Below, in pieces: positions 1 through 8,289 of a DNA stretch of 64,000 nucleotides (the first letter of the stretch is position 1; every line of letters begins with the position of its first letter). The stretch is from Aliidiomarina iranensis (lineage in GTDB: Bacteria > Pseudomonadota > Gammaproteobacteria > Enterobacterales > Alteromonadaceae): contig NZ_PIPJ01000003.1 in assembly GCF_003987135.1 (NCBI RefSeq), forward strand, positions 62,001 through 126,000, written 5' to 3'. Below the pieces are notes generated by a model. It made no database searches and was not told the origin of the DNA. It worked only from the letters and a program-made list of their open reading frames with translations. Both the position numbers and the translations under genes were made by a program.

Positions 1-2
1 CT

Positions 3-440
3 ACATTAAGTGCCACCCGCGTGGGCGCTCGTTCTAATATGGATAAAGCGGCTATGCAGTTGCTGGTACAGAGCCGCATGCAATCGATACCTGGTATGGA
101 GCTACATTTACCTAAGATAACTCGATTAGCGCCAAGCGACGGCGATATAAAGCAATATGGCCGTTTTAACAAAAGTACTCAAGAATACCGGTTGCCCACG
201 GAGTTCCCGGCAGTGAGCCTTTCACTATTAGGGCGGGAGGAACAAGAGAGATATTTAAAGCTGCGAGTACTTCAGGTTGAAATAATTTACTGCTTTCCGT
301 TGCAAGTACCGTTAGCCGGCGCATTCATCAATGCTATCGTGGAAACCGACGCTTATTGCCAAACGCAACCGCGGCGCCACCCAGTAATGAGTATTCAAAC
401 CCGAGCAACGGTCCCTCTTGAAAATGATCTTAAGATTTAA
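3..440 (+). CDS. TadE/TadG-like pilus assembly protein, 3' fragment
   Basis: The frame is open from the window edge, so the 5' end of the gene is missing and an in-frame GTG at 21 is probably internal. The visible part is about 145 residues. Its C-terminal half has a hydrophobic turn (IYCFPLQVPLAGAFI) followed by a Thr/Ala-rich stretch (IQTRATVPLEND). That arrangement resembles the C-termini of TadE/TadG minor pseudopilins, in which a 'Y-x-PL-x-VP' segment precedes an Ala/Thr-rich end. The N-terminal transmembrane helix that would settle the family lies outside the window. It converges on folD, 68 bases away. The family call is by pattern recognition only; any secreted or membrane-anchored protein remains possible. 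Confidence 0.45.
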   Translation, partial: TLSATRVGARSNMDKAAMQLLVQSRMQSIPGMELHLPKITRLAPSDGDIKQYGRFNKSTQEYRLPTEFPAVSLSLLGREEQERYLKLRVLQVEIIYCFPLQVPLAGAFINAIVETDAYCQTQPRRHPVMSIQTRATVPLENDLKI

Positions 441-508
441 ATCATCTGACTACTACTAGTGCTCATGAAGTTACCACCTAGCACTAACCTAGAGATCAAA
501 AATTAGCA

Positions 509-1381
509 TTAATTGTCTTGCTGAAAATCATTACATGCTTGCAATGTATTGGCCATTAGCATTGCTACCGTCATTGGGCCAACACCACCGGGAACCGGAG
601 TAATAAAACTAGCACGCTGTTGCGCAACATCGAACTCAACATCGCCACATAGTGTTCCATCGCTGCGGCGATTAATTCCAACGTCGATTACGATAGCACC
701 GGGCTTTATCCAATCGCCAGGAATAAAGCCTGGCTTACCAACCGCAACAACAAGAACATCCGCCTGTTTTACATGTTTTGAAAGATCTTGAGTAAAGCGA
801 TGGCACACAGTTGTTGTAGCACCTGCTAACAAGAACTCTAGGCTCATTGGTCGGCCAACAATATTCGACGCGCCAACGATAACTGCATGCTTACCGTGCA
901 AATCAGTGCCCGTGCTCTCTAGTAATTTAATAACACCGTAAGGCGTGCAGGGGCGAAGTACAGGTAAACGCTGGGAAAGGCGGCCAATGTTGTATGGATG
1001 AAAGCCATCTACGTCTTTTTTTGGGTTAATGCGCTCCAAAATCCGCGTTGAATCTAATCCTGCAGGAAGAGGTAGTTGTACTAAAATTCCGTCTATTTCT
1101 TTATCTTCATTCAAGGTATCAATGAGTTGTTCTAAGGTTTCTTGGCTCGTTGTTACGGGTAAATCGAAGGCTTTCGATATGAAACCTACTTCATCGCAAG
1201 ATTTGCGCTTGCTCCCAACATACACTTGTGAAGCTGGATCTTGGCCGACTAAAACAACAGCTAATCCCGGCGCGCGTTTGCCCCCGGCCAGGCGCTCAGC
1301 AACGCCGTGTTTTACGTTATTGCGAATTGTTTGAGCTATGGCTTTACCATCAATTAGTTGTGCGATGTTTTGGGAGGTCAT
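509..1381 (-). CDS. folD: FolD bifunctional methylene-THF dehydrogenase/cyclohydrolase
   Basis: Cytosolic enzyme of one-carbon metabolism that oxidises 5,10-methylene-THF to methenyl-THF with NADP and then hydrolyses it to 10-formyl-THF, feeding purine and fMet-tRNA synthesis. The 290 residues match the usual family length. Visible signatures are [18 protein letters not shown] (with the catalytic YxxxK lysine), [30 protein letters not shown], the Rossmann motif [13 protein letters not shown] and the C-terminal [12 protein letters not shown]. The gene faces away from the tRNA cluster that begins 235 bases upstream, an arrangement also found in Pseudomonas. Nothing is missing from the active site. 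Confidence 0.97.
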   Translation of the reverse strand: MTSQNIAQLIDGKAIAQTIRNNVKHGVAERLAGGKRAPGLAVVLVGQDPASQVYVGSKRKSCDEVGFISKAFDLPVTTSQETLEQLIDTLNEDKEIDGILVQLPLPAGLDSTRILERINPKKDVDGFHPYNIGRLSQRLPVLRPCTPYGVIKLLESTGTDLHGKHAVIVGASNIVGRPMSLEFLLAGATTTVCHRFTQDLSKHVKQADVLVVAVGKPGFIPGDWIKPGAIVIDVGINRRSDGTLCGDVEFDVAQQRASFITPVPGGVGPMTVAMLMANTLQACNDFQQDN

Positions 1382-1543
1382 GATAGTTTCGATTCCGAAA
1401 AGAATAAATTACTGAGAACATGGTTATTGTCGCGGAAAACGAAGATGAGAACAATGAAACGCACGAAGTTTAAGCATATTTTCTGCAATTACCAGATAAC
1501 TGCCGTAAAAATAGGCATACAGCACAGTATTCTGAAAAATTGT

Positions 1544-1572
1544 TTGACGAGGTGCCAGCAGATAGGTAATAT
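1544..1572 (+). promoter_or_regulatory. Sigma-70 promoter of the tRNA cluster
   Basis: TTGACG (1544–1549) and TAATAT (1567–1572) are separated by exactly 17 bases. The -10 is followed by a GC-rich discriminator (CGCCCCCG), which is typical of growth-rate and stringently controlled stable-RNA promoters. The predicted start near 1579 lies about 37 bases upstream of the first tRNA. The rest of the 1382–1615 gap holds nothing else I recognise. Confidence 0.65.
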
Positions 1573-1615
1573 TCGCCCCCGTTGAGCTCCTGTGTTTTTT
1601 CAGGAAAGCAACTGT

Positions 1616-1692
1616 CGGCGATTAGCGCAGCTTGGTAGCGCACTTGGTTTGGGTCCAAGGGGTCGCAGGTTCAAATCCTGCATCGCCGACCA
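1616..1692 (+). tRNA. tRNA-Pro(TGG), first copy
   Basis: Full cloverleaf of 77 bases with encoded CCA. The acceptor arm CGGCGAT pairs with ATCGCCG. The anticodon stem CTTGG/CCAAG encloses the loop TTTGGGT (anticodon TGG), and the T arm GCAGG-TTCAAAT-CCTGC is intact. It is identical over its full length to the copy at 1972–2048 and is first in the Pro-Arg-His-Pro cluster. Confidence 0.97.
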
Positions 1693-1726
1693 TTTTTTCT
1701 TTATGCTAAACCGTAGGAAGAGTAAC

Positions 1727-1803
1727 GCGCCCGTAGCTCAGCTGGATAGAGCAACTGCCTTCTAAGCCGTCGGTCGCAGGTTCGAATCCTGCCGGGCGCG
1801 CCA
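1727..1803 (+). tRNA. tRNA-Arg(TCT)
   Basis: 77 bases with encoded CCA. The acceptor GCGCCCG/CGGGCGC is perfect, the D arm is GCTC/GAGC, the anticodon loop CTTCTAA gives anticodon TCT, and the T arm is GCAGG-TTCGAAT-CCTGC. The anticodon stem ACTGC/GCCGT has a mismatch in its middle pair (T opposite C), which is unusual because the other four pairs are canonical. It may be a tolerated pyrimidine mismatch or a sequencing error. It decodes AGA/AGG. Confidence 0.93.
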
Positions 1804-1866
1804 GTTTCACTATTAGTTAAAGTGAAAAGAAGGGTGTTAGCACTTAGCATAGAGTTTAAAACAGTG

Positions 1867-1942
1867 GTGGGTGTAGCTCAGTTGGTAGAGCCCCGGATTG
1901 TGATTCCGGTTGTCGTGGGTTCGAGTCCCATCATCCACCCCA
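1867..1942 (+). tRNA. tRNA-His(GTG)
   Basis: The acceptor arm GTGGGTG/CATCCAC contains one G·T wobble. The anticodon loop TTGTGAT gives anticodon GTG and the T arm is GTGGG-TTCGAGT-CCCAT. A G at 1866 can serve as the extra G at position -1 that pairs with C73, the identity element of tRNA-His. The 3' CCA is encoded. Confidence 0.96.
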
Positions 1943-1971
1943 TTTCCCAAGATTTACAGTTCCAGTATTGT

Positions 1972-2048
1972 CGGCGATTAGCGCAGCTTGGTAGCGCACT
2001 TGGTTTGGGTCCAAGGGGTCGCAGGTTCAAATCCTGCATCGCCGACCA
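1972..2048 (+). tRNA. tRNA-Pro(TGG), second identical copy
   Basis: Base-for-base the same 77 bases as 1616–1692, including CCA. The identity continues only two bases upstream (TG before the shared T), so the duplicated unit is essentially the tRNA itself. It is the last member of the cluster. No T-rich hairpin terminator is visible before the next gene at 2206. Confidence 0.97.
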
Positions 2049-2205
2049 CTTCTGCTCAAAGCTCTATTCAAATAAGTTATATCCTCCAAAAGTGTTCGCC
2101 GTTAGATTGTCAGCAACAATTCTCAATTTCACTGTATCAAAATTAATTATTGCGTATGATATCGCTAGAGTTTCGAAAGAACGATTAATTTGAAAGAGAT
2201 TGAAT

Positions 2206-3486
2206 ATGCTTGATAAGCAATTAATGGCCAATACCCGCGAACTTTCCGATCGCTTAGTGCAGCTGCAAGCACCGATTCGCATTCTCGACGCGGTAAATTG
2301 GGATAGAAGCATAAGGGAGGAGTTTTTTCGCCAAGATGCTCAACAGAATCCAAATATTTCCCGCAGTTATTACCAACAAAAAAACCTAGGCTTCAACCCA
2401 GAATCCTTACGCCAAGGCCTAGCTGAGTTACAGCGCGATATTGTTCGCCAACTTGGTCGATTAAGCCCCGCATCACAGCTGATGATTCGTGCCTGCCGCG
2501 AGTATCGTGATGTTGTTCGCATGATTGAGGCACGCGGCACAGCCGAATTTCATGAGTTATCCGTAGAGTTATTTGGTCACCCGGATGACGTTTTCCATGC
2601 TAATGAACCCTCTTTATCAGAATTGGCAACCATGCTACAGAGCCCGCTCGATAGCTTGCTAGCGAGTGATGCGCTACCTGAAGAGAAGAAAAGTATTGAA
2701 GCGAGTGAAGCCGTTTCACGCTTACAGGCGCAATTAGATCACAGCATGCCGAGTGTTGATGTTCAGGTTATGCTTTCCGATGGTATCGTTAGCGATGCGG
2801 CGGCTGGCAGCGATCGGATAAAGCTAAATCAGGATGTTATGTTTTCTCAGCGGGAGCTAGACATTCTAGAGGTACATGAAGGTTGGATTCATGTGGGTAC
2901 AACGCAAAATGGCCTGAAACAGCCCTACCTTACGTGCTTAAGTAAAGGAACGCCGAGTGCCACTATTACGCAAGAGGGCCTTGCAGTTTTAACTGAGGTT
3001 ATCACTTTGCGCTCAACACCTAGGCGCTTAGCCAAATTAGTACAGCGCATTCATGCCGTTGCTTTGGCTGCTGATGGGGCAGAGTTTGTAGAGGTTTATC
3101 GGAACTGTTTAGAGCAAGGCATGCGGCCCGAAGAGAGCTATACCCTAACCCAACGAGTGTTTCGCGGAAGTACTGCAAACGGTAAGCCATTTACCAAAGA
3201 TTTAGCCTACATTCGTGGTTTTGTGTTGGTGTATAACTTGATTCGGGTTGCGGTACAACTGGGTAAAATAGATCGATTACCTTTACTGCTAACTGGAAAA
3301 ATAGCCATTGATGATTTTCGTCTGATTTGTGAGCTGGCTGATTCTGGGATGATTGCGCAACCTGATTTTGTTCCACCACACTTTAAAGACCTGCGGGGTT
3401 TAGCAACTTGGTTGAGTGTTGGCCGTTTCCTCGGTGATTTCTCCTTTACCCAATTAGAAAACGATTATCGGCCATTGATTCCATGA
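2206..3486 (+). CDS. QEGLA-motif (DUF1704) metallopeptidase-like protein
   Basis: 426 residues. The family is usually annotated as 'flavohemoglobin expression-modulating QEGLA motif protein'; the same domain occurs in eukaryotic tubulin tyrosine carboxypeptidases (MATCAP). The sequence shows a HExxxH-type motif, HEGWIH (H224, E225, H229), followed 27 residues later by TQEGLAVLTE, whose E257 is placed to be the third zinc ligand. This fits a zinc peptidase, though the bacterial substrate is unknown. ATG 2206 is preferred over the in-frame TTG at 2200 because GAAAGAGA lies at a normal distance only from the ATG. No signal peptide is seen, so it is probably cytosolic. It stands 157 bases after the tRNA cluster and 34 bases before the next gene. 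Confidence 0.8.
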   Translation: MLDKQLMANTRELSDRLVQLQAPIRILDAVNWDRSIREEFFRQDAQQNPNISRSYYQQKNLGFNPESLRQGLAELQRDIVRQLGRLSPASQLMIRACREYRDVVRMIEARGTAEFHELSVELFGHPDDVFHANEPSLSELATMLQSPLDSLLASDALPEEKKSIEASEAVSRLQAQLDHSMPSVDVQVMLSDGIVSDAAAGSDRIKLNQDVMFSQRELDILEVHEGWIHVGTTQNGLKQPYLTCLSKGTPSATITQEGLAVLTEVITLRSTPRRLAKLVQRIHAVALAADGAEFVEVYRNCLEQGMRPEESYTLTQRVFRGSTANGKPFTKDLAYIRGFVLVYNLIRVAVQLGKIDRLPLLLTGKIAIDDFRLICELADSGMIAQPDFVPPHFKDLRGLATWLSVGRFLGDFSFTQLENDYRPLIP

Positions 3487-3520
3487 GTTATTTCTCAGTT
3501 TAAACATGCAAGGATTATAA

Positions 3521-4687
3521 ATGAGTGTAAAACGTTCTTCGGGTTATTCATTACAAACCCGTGTTGCTCAGGCGTTAAGTTATGTAGAACCGAATACTCA
3601 GGGGTTAGTGCCGCCTACGTATAATTCTACAACTTATTTGCGAGATGCCGATAATCAATATCGTTCTGGTTTGGTATATTCACGAGCGGATAATCCAACG
3701 TATCGCATTGTTGAAAGTGTGCTTGCGGATATCGAAGAGGGCGCCGATGCGCTTCTATTTTCATCCGGTATGGCCGCTGCGGTTACTGTTTTTCAGGCAT
3801 TGCGGCCGGGCGATCATGTTCTCGCTCCAAAGGTGATGTATTGGGCATTGCGGAATTGGCTGTTAACGCTCGGAACCGAATGGGGATTGCAAATCGAGCT
3901 GGTGGATATGGATGACCTCGCAGCGATTGAAAAGGCCTTGGTTGCGGGTAAAACTAAGCTAGTTTGGTTAGAAACTCCGGGAAACCCCCTGTGGACCATT
4001 TCGGACATTCAGGCCATAAGCGCATTAGCGCACGCCGCTGGAGCTAAAGTGGCGGTGGATTCAACCTGCGCTACGCCCGTTCTGAGCCTTCCTATCTCCC
4101 TGGGGGCTGATATCGTAATGCACTCAGCCACTAAGTATTTAAACGGCCATTCAGACGTGATTGCCGGTGCACTGATCACAGCCGAAGATAACGATTTTTG
4201 GCAACGTATCCGGATGGTTAGAAAGCAGGGCGGTGCAGTGCTTAGCCCGAGTGATGCGAATCAATTGTTACGTGGTATGCGAACCTTAGAATTACGAGTT
4301 CGCCAAAGTGCGCAAAGTGCTCAAATTATTGCAGAAAAGTTAGAATCATTAGCCGCTGTAAAAGCGGTGCTTTATCCTGGGCTACCCTCATTTCCAGGAC
4401 ATGATATTGCATTACGGCAGATGCCCGGCGGTTTTGGTGGGATGCTATCTGTGCGCTTATCAAATGAAACGATCGCGATAAAAGTGGCTGCAGCCACGCA
4501 GTTGTGGAAGCGCGCAACGTCTTTAGGTGGTGTTGAAAGCCTGATTGAACACCGGGCAAGTATTGAAGGTTTGGATTCACCAGTACCAAGTGATTTGCTG
4601 CGTTTGTCGGTGGGCATTGAAGATGCCGATGAACTGTTTAATGATTTACAGCAGGCTATCGAAGCCGCAATAAGTGCTTCTGAATAA
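3521..4687 (+). CDS. PLP-dependent Cys/Met metabolism enzyme (cystathionine lyase/synthase type)
   Basis: 388 residues of the Cys/Met-metabolism PLP family (fold type I), which interconverts cysteine, cystathionine, homocysteine and methionine precursors. Seen: PTYNSTTYL, YSRADNPTYR, the cofactor region LLFSSGMAAA, the aspartate stretch VAVDSTCATPV, the Schiff-base lysine in HSATKYLNGHSDVI, and the C-terminal SLGGVESLIEHRAS with LLRLSVGIEDADEL. All essential elements are present. Cystathionine beta-lyase is the likeliest activity, but gamma-synthase or gamma-lyase cannot be excluded by eye, so no symbol is given. AAGGA lies 7 bases before the ATG. The YigZ-family gene begins 3 bases after its stop, suggesting one transcript. 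Confidence 0.88.
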   Translation: MSVKRSSGYSLQTRVAQALSYVEPNTQGLVPPTYNSTTYLRDADNQYRSGLVYSRADNPTYRIVESVLADIEEGADALLFSSGMAAAVTVFQALRPGDHVLAPKVMYWALRNWLLTLGTEWGLQIELVDMDDLAAIEKALVAGKTKLVWLETPGNPLWTISDIQAISALAHAAGAKVAVDSTCATPVLSLPISLGADIVMHSATKYLNGHSDVIAGALITAEDNDFWQRIRMVRKQGGAVLSPSDANQLLRGMRTLELRVRQSAQSAQIIAEKLESLAAVKAVLYPGLPSFPGHDIALRQMPGGFGGMLSVRLSNETIAIKVAAATQLWKRATSLGGVESLIEHRASIEGLDSPVPSDLLRLSVGIEDADELFNDLQQAIEAAISASE

Positions 4688-4690
4688 ACT

Positions 4691-5296
4691 ATGTCTGCTT
4701 CTAATTATGTGGCAACCGGCAGTGCGCGATGTGAAATTGAAATAAAGAAAAGCCGCTTTATTGCCTACGCTTATGCTGCGAAAACTCGCGAGCAAGCACT
4801 TGAAATACTGGCAAGTGTGCGAACACGATACCCAGATGCTCGGCATCATTGTTGGGCTTACGCGCTCGGTGGTATTAATAGCCCAATGAGCGCGGCCATG
4901 AATGACGACGGTGAGCCCAGTGGCACTGCCGGAAAACCTATTTTGAATGTTCTGCAGCACAAGGGCATAAGCAACGTTATGGTTGTGGTAGTCCGTTATT
5001 TCGGTGGTGTAAAGTTAGGCGCTGGAGGGTTAGTGCGTGCTTATTCACAAGCGGCTGAAGCGGTCATGCAAAAGCTTCCGAATGAGATTCATGTTGCATC
5101 GAGTAGGTGGCAATTAAACTTTGATTTCGCATTAGAGCAACCGCTGCGGCATTTTCTCAGTGCACATGAAGGTGAAATCTTAGCCATTGATTACAACACT
5201 CAAGTTACTGCCTCACTAGCGCTGCCAGAAAAACATTCGCAAGCGTTATTGGGTTTTTGCGCGCAATACCAGTTGAGTGTTGAAAACCTCAGTTGA
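4691..5296 (+). CDS. YigZ/IMPACT family protein
   Basis: 201 residues. The N-terminal UPF0029 domain is clear: KKSRFIAYAY, the charged segment DARHHCWAYALG, NDDGEPSGTAGKPILNVL and VVVVRYFGGVKLGAGGLVRAY. The C-terminal ferredoxin-like DUF1949 region is shorter and less conserved. The biochemical role of bacterial members is not settled; eukaryotic IMPACT modulates GCN1/GCN2 translational control. Its start lies 3 bases after the preceding stop with no good ribosome site, so translation is probably coupled. Its 3' end overlaps the convergent lipoprotein gene by 8 bases. Confidence 0.9.
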   Translation: MSASNYVATGSARCEIEIKKSRFIAYAYAAKTREQALEILASVRTRYPDARHHCWAYALGGINSPMSAAMNDDGEPSGTAGKPILNVLQHKGISNVMVVVVRYFGGVKLGAGGLVRAYSQAAEAVMQKLPNEIHVASSRWQLNFDFALEQPLRHFLSAHEGEILAIDYNTQVTASLALPEKHSQALLGFCAQYQLSVENLS

Positions 5297-6002
5297 TAAG
5301 TAGCAATCGATTACTTAAATCAACTTGGCAGTAACGTCCTTGGCCAACCATTTGGGCCATATTGCTGTTGCTATCCACGAAAGTAACAGGGCCTAAACCC
5401 ATACTCAGTAAATCAGCCTCAGAATAGTAAAACCCCTGATACTGCTCAGTCATACAGCCTATGTTTTTATCAAAACCGTAAACGGTAATATATTGATCCA
5501 CATTGATACGATTAAAAAATCGAGTTTCGCGGCGTAAATATGCATTCGCGTTTTGTGCAATGAAGTTACTCACACCGGGGAACAATGTGGATGTCCACTC
5601 ACTTAATTTATTTTGCTCCAGAGCCCCACCGGCCCAAGCGACAACAGCACCCTCATTGACAGTACGCGTTTTCGCTGCGGTAAATATGTAATTTGCGCAT
5701 GCTCGCTTGCATATGCCTGTTACATATAAATTAAAATCATTACGATACAGAATGTAGCCAAGCTGCATTGCCGCCATTGGGTCGGAGGTATCACTGGAAA
5801 TTCGCAGTTGCTTAATTTCCGGATATTGTCCAACAAGGTTGTCTAACTGCTCTACAGTTGCCCGTGTTACCTTGCCTTCAATAGTAAAATGGTTTGAGGA
5901 CACTTGCACTTCTGCACCATCATCGGGAGGCGGTGAGGAGCAAGCGGCAAGGAAAAGAACACTCATCGCGATTATTTTACGGCTAAGAAAGTACTGTCGC
6001 AT
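5289..6002 (-). CDS. Predicted lipoprotein with a ClpP/crotonase-like periplasmic domain
   Basis: 237 residues. A short basic start, a hydrophobic stretch and the lipobox FLAAC (Cys21) predict a lipoprotein. Residues about 65–125 read like the periplasmic ClpP-like family (COG3904): a strand with LRISSD where the usual motif is 'L-S-PGG', a helix (AAMQLGYILY), then VTGICKRACANYIF where the family has C-x-S-A-C. The expected nucleophilic serine is Arg100 and the expected His position reads VVAWAGG. If the fold assignment is right, this is a non-catalytic relative. The two cysteines (98 and 102) are kept. AAAGGTAA precedes the ATG. It converges with the YigZ gene. Function unknown. Confidence 0.7.
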   Translation of the reverse strand: MRQYFLSRKIIAMSVLFLAACSSPPPDDGAEVQVSSNHFTIEGKVTRATVEQLDNLVGQYPEIKQLRISSDTSDPMAAMQLGYILYRNDFNLYVTGICKRACANYIFTAAKTRTVNEGAVVAWAGGALEQNKLSEWTSTLFPGVSNFIAQNANAYLRRETRFFNRINVDQYITVYGFDKNIGCMTEQYQGFYYSEADLLSMGLGPVTFVDSNSNMAQMVGQGRYCQVDLSNRLLLIN

Positions 6003-6232
6003 TTAAATTACCTTTCTCTGTGTTTTTTATTCTTTTTTAATACATCACGTTCTGCGCAACATACTGTACCTTTAGTTTCCTATCCTAGGTTATAATTTTG
6101 TTACCGGCAACCGCATATTTCCACGAATTAAGATTCTTTTCGTATCAGCGAAACACAAACCATTTTGCTGGAAACAAAAGGCTTCCGATTTTTGTGTGCT
6201 GTGAAGTGCCGCCGTAAATCTGGCTCAGTAGG

Positions 6233-7891
6233 CTAGGAGTTAATATCACTGCTGTCAGAGTTATCTGGAACAGTATGCTCAACTCGGTTTCTACCCTTTG
6301 CTTTAGCGAGCGTTAGCATGTTGTCCGCTTGATTTACGATATCCTCAGGCCCATCGCACGTAGATAAGCAAGCGATACCACCACTAACGGTTAGTTTGTT
6401 GCCATTTTTCTCAATTTTGCGCTCATCAGGTTGCAATGTTGTATTGCTAGTTGAGCGTTCAACGCGTTGCGTTATACCTTGGGTTTCGAGTAAACGGAGA
6501 AATTCATTACTGCGTTGGCATGCCTCGGCGAAACTAATATGCGGAAGCACTACTGCAAATTTTTCCTCAGAAAATCGGCACAGAAGCTCACCATTGCGGC
6601 GAAAATGCTGTTTAAGTAAGCCGGAAATCGTTAAAATAAGTGCGTCTGCTGAAGTAACGCCGAGTTCTTCTTTGTGTGATTTAAAATCATCGATAGCAAA
6701 CATTGCCACGGTAAGTTCATGCTGTTGGCGCAACGCTCTGGCAACTTCTTCATTCAGCCTTTCGGTAAATTGTTGCGGATTCGCCAAGCCTGTTAATCCA
6801 TCGCGCAAAACAAGCTCACGTAAAGCGTCATTCTTTGCCATCAATTGTTGTTGTGAGGTTTGTAATGTTTGATAAATTCGATCATTACTTACCGCGGTAG
6901 CGATTAATTCACCGATTAAGCGCGTGCGGCGAATGTCGGCCTCCGACCAACGGCGGTTTCGAGCTACCATGTCAAGGCCAATAACGCCAATCAGCTCGTT
7001 CATATCATATAAGCCAACACAAAGAATAGAGCGGATATCTTCGCGCTCAAACTCAGCTTTTTCCAGTGCGCCCGCAGCAGGAATTGTTGCGGTATCGGCG
7101 ATGGCTAATACGCCCTGATCCCTAATTTGTTGGAAAAACCATGGCAATTGTGAATTAGGGATTTGTTGTAAATCATCGATATGGCTTGATATTCCATCGT
7201 TAACCCACTCATGCGTATTGCTCATTGTGGTGTGTTCGAAATCAAATAAAAACACGTAAGCTCTATCGGCTTGGCAAAAATTACCGATACGCTCGAGTGC
7301 AAGATGAATATTTAAATTGATGTGCTCTTGCGTTGAATTGCGCAGTGATGTTGATAAATCAGTGACTATTCTTTCGAAGCCAATTGAATCTCGAAGTGAT
7401 AATTCAGCGCTCGACATATCCATGGGCGTGTTCTTGTTTACGAACAAGCGATGATCTCGAGGCTGCAATGTGAGTGCATAAATCCGTTCATCATCACCAT
7501 AGAATTGGTTGCTTTCGATACTTACAGGAATATCCTTAACGATGAGGTCTCGACGATCAATCACTTCCCCCGATAATGCTGCCATAATCGGAGATGGCAC
7601 TGGTTCCGGATTCGCTGAGGCGCCAGTTAGATGAATATCGGGGTAGAAGGAAAGCCTCTCGAATTGGGGCTTTAACGCTGATTCTGGATCTAGATTAAGC
7701 ATTTCTAATGCTGTTTGATTAGCGAAGTAGCTGCGCGAATAACCCTGTGAGCCCTCTGATTCAGCGGCAAAAACAACGGCTACAGGTAGGAGATCAATAA
7801 CTGCTCGCCAATTTTTTATTGAAGCTTGGAATTCCGGCATAGTGTGCCCCGTCATGCAGGTGTTCTTTTTATTATAGACACTAACACCCAT
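6233..7891 (-). CDS. GAF-domain signalling protein with degenerate GGDEF domain
   Basis: 552 residues from the first possible start; ATGs at codons 13 and 18 are alternatives and none has a strong ribosome site. Residues about 28–150 look PAS-like (VIDLLPVAVVFA... YFANQTALEMLNL). Residues about 172–340 form a GAF domain (DRAYVFLFD, ILCVGLYDMNELIGVIGLD, RRWSEADIRRTRLIGELI). Residues about 355–535 are GGDEF-type (LRDGLTGLANPQQF, a late VSGGIACLS, and QADNMLTLAKAKGRNRV). The catalytic signature RxGGDEF is replaced by FSEEKF (441–445) and the metal/guanine region reads IDDFKSHKEELG. Diguanylate cyclase activity is therefore unlikely. No transmembrane helix is seen. Confidence 0.85.
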   Translation of the reverse strand: MGVSVYNKKNTCMTGHTMPEFQASIKNWRAVIDLLPVAVVFAAESEGSQGYSRSYFANQTALEMLNLDPESALKPQFERLSFYPDIHLTGASANPEPVPSPIMAALSGEVIDRRDLIVKDIPVSIESNQFYGDDERIYALTLQPRDHRLFVNKNTPMDMSSAELSLRDSIGFERIVTDLSTSLRNSTQEHINLNIHLALERIGNFCQADRAYVFLFDFEHTTMSNTHEWVNDGISSHIDDLQQIPNSQLPWFFQQIRDQGVLAIADTATIPAAGALEKAEFEREDIRSILCVGLYDMNELIGVIGLDMVARNRRWSEADIRRTRLIGELIATAVSNDRIYQTLQTSQQQLMAKNDALRELVLRDGLTGLANPQQFTERLNEEVARALRQQHELTVAMFAIDDFKSHKEELGVTSADALILTISGLLKQHFRRNGELLCRFSEEKFAVVLPHISFAEACQRSNEFLRLLETQGITQRVERSTSNTTLQPDERKIEKNGNKLTVSGGIACLSTCDGPEDIVNQADNMLTLAKAKGRNRVEHTVPDNSDSSDINS

Positions 7892-7991
7892 AAGGTTGCT
7901 TTTTCAGCCGCGGTTTGTCAATTTTTGATTCGGCTTGTTTGGCACACAACAGCTAATTTATCCATCCGTTGATAAAATCGGTGGGCTATGC

Positions 7992-8020
7992 TCGACTCTG
8001 CGGCTTGTCATCGTTATAAT
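7992..8020 (+). promoter_or_regulatory. Sigma-70 promoter of tig
   Basis: TCGACT (7992–7997; four of six consensus bases) and a perfect TATAAT (8015–8020) with 17-base spacing. The predicted start near 8027 leaves a leader of about 260 bases before trigger factor. Confidence 0.55.
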
Positions 8021-8289
8021 GTCGCGTCATTTTTTCATGAAGTGCGCATTGTGCACTTGATTCGAAAAGATTAGGTGGCCGCGGAGTCGACACTCCGAGT
8101 ATGCAGGCCCCAGATTTCTTGGAGTAGCTTAAACGCCGCGCTAGTAACGTTTTTGTGAATGTTTCACGCTCTTGGCTGAGAAGTGATAGTTAAAGAGAGT
8201 ATTGAAAAGATTCAGGTAATGTGAAGTAGGCGCTTTAAAGCTACGGTAATACAAAATGCACTATTAAGTGATGCTGAGGTAACAACGCA
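8021..8289 (+). other. Long untranslated leader of tig with hairpins
   Basis: This is the only gene-free stretch above 300 bases in the window (7892–8289). Apart from the promoter it contains no convincing reading frame. Hairpins visible by eye are AGTGC/GCACT (8041–8057) and CGGAGT-CGAC-ACTCCG (8082–8097), the latter a perfect six-pair stem. No T-tract follows either, so they are not terminators. GAGGTAA close to 8289 serves as the tig ribosome site. I do not recognise a known riboswitch or RNA family. Confidence 0.4.

Noticed and set aside
457-486. Terminator between the TadE-like gene and folD (TAGTGCT/AGCACTA)
   Set aside because: Seven-pair stem with a 16-base loop and no T-tract on either strand.
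1358-1585. Open frame of 75 codons upstream of the tRNA cluster
   Set aside because: Overlaps the folD start and the tRNA promoter, has no ribosome site and no recognisable protein features.
1822-2193. Open frame of 123 codons across tRNA-His and the second tRNA-Pro
   Set aside because: It is a read-through of tRNA genes; the cloverleaf structures explain the sequence.
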